Both the position numbers and the translations under genes were made by a program. Source: Caulobacter rhizosphaerae (GTDB lineage Bacteria > Pseudomonadota > Alphaproteobacteria > Caulobacterales > Caulobacteraceae). From it: DNA of 64,000 nt. Below, piece after piece: positions 60,244 through 64,000 of the stretch (position 1 is its first letter; every line of letters begins with the position of its first letter). The notes under the pieces are model-generated. The model saw only the letters and a list, made by a program, of their open reading frames with translations, had not been told where the DNA came from and made no database searches. The stretch spans positions 5,634,501 through 5,698,500 of the forward strand of contig NZ_CP048815.1 in NCBI RefSeq assembly GCF_010977555.1, read 5' to 3'.

Positions 60244-61140
60244 ATGGCTCTCGACATCTCCCCTTCGCAAGCCTTCGCCCACCTGACCGAGCGGTCGGCC
60301 GATTACGACCGCATGGCCAAGGCCCTGGCCTGGCTGGCCGACCGCTGGCAGGAGCGGCCGTCGCTGGACGAGGCCGCCCAGGCCGTCGGCCTGTCGCCGT
60401 TCCACTTCCAGCGGGTGTTCAGCCGCTGGGCCGGCGTCAGCCCCAAGACCTTCGTCGCCGCCATCGCCCATGCCGAGGCCCGCAAGTCGCTGGAGGAAGG
60501 GGCCAGCGTGCTCGACGCGGCCTATGACGCCGGCCTGTCGGGGCCCTCGCGCCTGCACGACCTGTTCATCGCCCAGGAGGCGGTCACGCCCGGCGACGTG
60601 CGCCGGCGGGGGGAGGGGATCAGCCTGACCTGGGGCTGGGCCCCCACGCCCTACGGCAAGGGCCTGTTCGTCATGGCCCCGCGCGGCCTGGCGGGCCTGG
60701 CCTTCTCCGATGGCGACGACGAGGCGACGTTCGACGACATGCACCGACGCTTCCCCGCGGCCGACTGGCGTCGCGACGACGAGGCGGCGATCCGCACGGC
60801 CCTCCACGCCTTCGCCGGCGGCGAGCAACCCCTGCCGGTGGTGCTGATCGGCTCGCCGTTCAACGTCCAGGTCTGGAAGGCCTTGCTGCGCATCCCGCCG
60901 GGCCGGACCAGCACCTACGGCGAGATCGCCGCCTGGGCCGGCAGCCCGCGCGCCTACCAGGCCACCGGCGGGGCGATCGGGGCCAATCCGATCTCGCTGC
61001 TGATCCCTTGCCACCGGGCCATCGCCCGGGACGGCCGGCTGACGGGCTACCACTGGGGCCTGGGCCGCAAAGCGGCGATGCTGGGCATGGAAGCGGTGCA
61101 GGCCGGCGCCCGGCTTCCGGCCAGCGATTTCAGCGCCTAG
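60244..61140 (+). CDS. AraC-type regulator fused to O6-alkylguanine-DNA methyltransferase (short Ada)
   Basis: A 298-residue fusion. Residues 20-120 form an AraC helix-turn-helix domain (LADRWQERPSLDEAAQAVGL SPFHFQRVFSRWAGVSPKTF). Residues 130-298 form an alkyltransferase with the active site IPCHRAIARDGRLTGYHWGL (Cys256). The N-terminal methyl-phosphotriester-sensing zinc domain of E. coli Ada is absent, so activation by that route is not possible. It may repair O6-methylguanine and regulate through the second domain. The ATG at 60244 starts just before the conserved part. A palindromic repeat sits directly upstream. Confidence 0.9.
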   Translation: MALDISPSQAFAHLTERSADYDRMAKALAWLADRWQERPSLDEAAQAVGLSPFHFQRVFSRWAGVSPKTFVAAIAHAEARKSLEEGASVLDAAYDAGLSGPSRLHDLFIAQEAVTPGDVRRRGEGISLTWGWAPTPYGKGLFVMAPRGLAGLAFSDGDDEATFDDMHRRFPAADWRRDDEAAIRTALHAFAGGEQPLPVVLIGSPFNVQVWKALLRIPPGRTSTYGEIAAWAGSPRAYQATGGAIGANPISLLIPCHRAIARDGRLTGYHWGLGRKAAMLGMEAVQAGARLPASDFSA

Positions 61141-61185
61141 TCTTGGACTGCGGCCGGTCTGGTCGTCGTCTAGGGGAACAAGGCC

Positions 61186-62243
61186 ATGACCGCCTCGATC
61201 AAGGCTTCGGCCAAGGCCTATGAGGCGTGGCTGGCCGCGGCGCTGGGCGGCGAGTTGGTCGAGGCCGACCTGGCCGAGAAGCACGACAGGATGCGGGACG
61301 GCCCTTTCCCCTTCCTGCGAGCGACCTACTGGCGCTGGGCCGAGACGGTCCTGGAGGTCTGTCCGGACCTGGCCTCGGCGCCGAAGGTCCTGGCGATCGG
61401 CGACACCCATGTCGAGAACTTCGGCTGCTGGCGCGACGCCGAGGGGCGGCTGGTCTGGGGCGCCAACGACTTCGACGACGCGGCGGTCATGCCCTATCCG
61501 CTGGACCTGGTGCGCCTGGCCGCCAGCGCCCTGCTGGCCCGCCAGGACGAGGTGGTCGGGGCGCGGGAGATCTGCGAGGCGATCCTCGAGGGCTACGCCG
61601 CCGGCCTGGCCGCGCCGCAGCCGTTCGTCCTGGAGCGCGACCACAAGGGGCTGCGCAAGGCGGTGGTGCTGCCCGAGCCCGACCGCGTCGCCTATTGGGC
61701 CAAGTTCGCCGCGCCGCCGTCGCGGCCGATCCCGCCGCGCTACCGCGCCGCCCTGGCCGCGGCCCTGCCGGACCCCGCCGCCGCCTTCGAGACCTTCCCC
61801 CGCACGGCGGGGGTCGGCAGCCTGGGCCGGCCGCGGTTCGTGGCCCGGACCGAGTGGCGGGGCGGTCCGGTGTTGCGCGAGGTCAAGGCGGTGGTCGTCT
61901 CGGCCTGGGCGCTGCGGCACGGCGGCGACCCGTCGATCCGGGCGGGCGAGATCGCCCAGGGCCGGTTCCGGGCCGTCGATCCGCATTACCGCGTCGCCGA
62001 CGGCCTGGTGGTGCGCCGCCTGTCGCCCAACAGCCGCAAGATCGAGGCCAAGGACTCGATCGACGGCCTGCTGTCGCGGGACATGCTGGCCGCCATGGGC
62101 CGGGAGATCGCCGCGTGCCACGCCGGCGACCTGGACCGGGTCGCCGCGCTCCAGGCTCATTTCGCCAGCCAGCCGGCCGACTGGCTGCGCGACCACGCCA
62201 AAACGGCCGCGCGCCAGGTCGAGGCGGACCAGAAGGCCTTCGG

Positions 62244-62247
<4 letters not shown>
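61186..62247 (+). CDS. DUF2252 family protein
   Basis: A 353-residue protein of the DUF2252 family, which resembles protein-kinase-like or aminoglycoside-phosphotransferase-like folds. The motif [10 protein letters not shown] (residues 71-80) with [28 protein letters not shown] is characteristic; FLRATYWRW near residue 43 and the late [17 protein letters not shown] are also conserved. The GD.H and DFD motifs suggest metal and nucleotide binding, but no activity has been established. It ends overlapping the end of hslU by four bases, tail to tail. Confidence 0.85.
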
Positions 62248-63535
<1,288 letters not shown>

Positions 63536-63539
<4 letters not shown>

Positions 63540-64000
63540 GTGTCCGTGTTCAGGGTCTCGAAGATCAGACGCCACCCTTCGGCGCGCCTTTGCCAGACAT
63601 GCATATAGTGCGCGTGCCGGATGATTTCCTGGTGATCGACCCAGCCGGCCTCGCCGTGGGTCCAGACCAGGTCGCCGGCCGCCGAAGCGCCGCCGCCGCG
63701 CAGGGTCAGGATCATGCGCTCCGGCCGGGCGTCGATGCGCTCGGCCAGGGCGTCGGGGGCCAGGCCTGCGGTTCCTTCTGGGCCTAGCAGCCAGGCGTCG
63801 GCGGGCAGGGCCGTGCGATAGGCGTTGGGCGCATTGTTTTCAGCGGCCTTGGCCAGAGCGGTTTCGGCAAGACGGGCGGCGTCGAAACCGGCCGCCGGGG
63901 ATTTCGCGCCGGTCCTGGCGATCGGGCCATGGATGGCCGGTGTGTCCTGGCCCGGTGCTTTGGCCCCGTCGGCCTCGGCCCCGCCGTCATAGATCCACTT
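63536..64000 (-). CDS. Partial protein with NTF2/DUF4440-like C-terminus (5' end outside window)
   Basis: The frame is open without a stop for 154 codons to the window edge, and it is easily missed because it has no early Met. The C-terminal part [44 protein letters not shown] resembles the SnoaL/DUF4440 cone-fold family, where a W.R...GWR.. strand closes the barrel. The preceding part has [15 protein letters not shown] and ERMILTLRG. Its stop overlaps the hslU start (ATGA), so it is co-transcribed with a heat-shock protease gene. Function unknown. Confidence 0.7.

Noticed and set aside
60136..62196. Minus-strand open frame of 686 codons opposite the Ada-like and DUF2252 genes
   Set aside because: It spans two real genes on the other strand and a palindromic repeat, and has no recognisable domain.

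Overview
The window is high-GC chromosomal DNA from an alphaproteobacterium of the Caulobacteraceae (Caulobacter or a close relative). This rests on a Caulobacter-type replication origin between ppsR and hemE, the rho / mnmE-mnmG-rsmG-parA-parB gene order with TGTTNCACGTGAAACA parS sites, a cenR-type regulator, an NtrZ-like periplasmic protein, TimA, and a ferrochelatase with a cysteine-rich tail. About 72 protein genes are supported. I saw no rRNA, tRNA, CRISPR array or prophage. The only complete mobile element is one ISAs1-family insertion sequence.

Layout. 0-14 kb: 3' end of aconitase, a DUF1223 thioredoxin-like exported protein, a tandem pair of candidate small RNAs on the minus strand, DUF2794, a Bax-inhibitor-1 protein, an aldo/keto reductase, thpR, a flavin disulfide oxidoreductase, and a carbon-metabolism group (CitE-like CoA lyase, mesaconyl-CoA hydratase, malate dehydrogenase). 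14-21 kb: SDR/HxlR divergent pair, DUF1993, ftsK, lolA, xth. 21.9-25.6 kb: minus-strand operon ppsR-maf-aroE-coaE-dnaQ running away from the origin. 25.56-26.05 kb: the origin (Cori). 26.05-29.0 kb: hemE-hemH-hemJ and an exported RraB-domain protein, then rho. 30.7-39.4 kb: the centromere region, with four parS sites, mnmE, mnmG, rsmG, parA and parB. 39.7-49.3 kb: holA-lptE-leuS, NtrZ-like protein, YggS, L,D-transpeptidase, cenR and secB. 49.4-56.5 kb: timA-mltA-smr, DUF4337, the hisB-hisH-hisA-hisF-hisE operon and a PfkB kinase. 56.6-64 kb: ATP-grasp protein, the IS, nth, DUF2244, an Ada-like fusion, DUF2252, hslU and a partial gene.

Working together, the centre is the replication and segregation hub of the chromosome: Cori carries CtrA boxes and a DnaA G-box, and parS/ParA/ParB sit 5-14 kb away. 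Around it are housekeeping operons for heme synthesis, tRNA modification, replication (holA, dnaQ), envelope biogenesis (lptE, lolA, mltA, secB, cenR) and histidine synthesis.

Intergenic space is dominated by three families of palindromic repeats: CTCCCCC type, CCTCATCCTGAGG type, and GGGGACA...TGTCCCC type. The last includes two nested-inverted elements of about 185 bp. The less explained signals are the tandem small-RNA/short-ORF modules at 1.47-1.93 kb, a C-rich-loop sRNA candidate at 19.9 kb, an exported RraB-like protein, a near-consensus DnaA box between parS sites beside mnmG, and a proline-rich leader ORF before rho.
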